Positions 5,436-5,464 of a DNA stretch of 5,464 nt are shown piece by piece (the first letter of the stretch is position 1; the number at the start of each line of letters is the position of its first letter). Under the pieces are notes generated by a model. That model did no database searches. It had not been told where the DNA came from and saw only the letters and a program-made list of their open reading frames with translations. Source of the stretch: Bacteroidales bacterium (GTDB lineage Bacteria > Bacteroidota > Bacteroidia > Bacteroidales > UBA932); contig JAFYZE010000224.1 in NCBI GenBank assembly GCA_017548805.1, forward strand, positions 1-5,464, written 5' to 3'. A program made the translations under genes and the position numbers.

Positions 5436-5464
5436 TAAATTGACGGATTAAGACTTGGACTATG

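Noticed and set aside
1..5464. CRISPR array, tRNA, rRNA, insertion sequence, defence or toxin-antitoxin genes
   Set aside because: I looked for regular spaced repeats, terminal inverted repeats with a transposase, RNA gene signatures and small paired genes, and saw none.

Overview
The window looks like a chromosomal housekeeping segment from a GC-rich member of the Bacteroidota, most likely Bacteroidales; the genus cannot be fixed from the sequence alone. The reasons are TAnnTTTG-type promoter boxes instead of sigma70 boxes, start codons without clear Shine-Dalgarno sequences, AT-rich intergenic gaps between GC-rich genes, a short-LID adenylate kinase beside obgE, and the overall protein signatures. 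No mobile element, CRISPR array, tRNA or rRNA was seen.

Layout. Bases 1-528 (+) hold the 3' part of murF (peptidoglycan precursor ligase), cut by the window edge. It runs head-on into a PAP2-family membrane phosphatase gene (479-1090, -), and their coding ends overlap by 50 bp. The phosphatase start shares one base with the obgE stop (1090-2082, -), so these two are a coupled pair. Upstream, 47 bp away on the same strand, is a secreted NlpC/P60 cell-wall peptidase with a C-terminal LysM domain (2130-3236, -). A 54-bp AT-rich divergent promoter region separates it from an SDR-family oxidoreductase (3291-4064, +). A 136-bp gap with two related hairpins separates the SDR gene from a convergent gene (4201-5331, -). 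That gene encodes a single polypeptide with hypoxanthine phosphoribosyltransferase fused to adenylate kinase. Its promoter region, rich in CCTAAAA/TTTTAGG copies, fills most of the remaining sequence to 5464.

How the genes relate. MurF makes the UDP-MurNAc-pentapeptide, the NlpC/P60 enzyme probably cuts peptide stems in mature peptidoglycan, and a PAP2 phosphatase may recycle the undecaprenyl carrier or act on other lipid phosphates. One side of the window is therefore envelope-themed. The hpt-adk fusion serves purine salvage and adenylate balance, and ObgE senses guanine nucleotides and acts in ribosome assembly. From general knowledge, hpt, adk and obgE are often neighbours in Bacteroidales; here the SDR and NlpC/P60 genes lie between hpt-adk and obgE.

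I found no convincing undescribed multi-gene system. The points most worth a second look are the hpt-adk fusion, the overlapping murF/PAP2 ends, the duplicated hairpins with alternative pairings at 4096-4182, the repeat-flanked promoter of hpt-adk, and a possible leaderless start for obgE.
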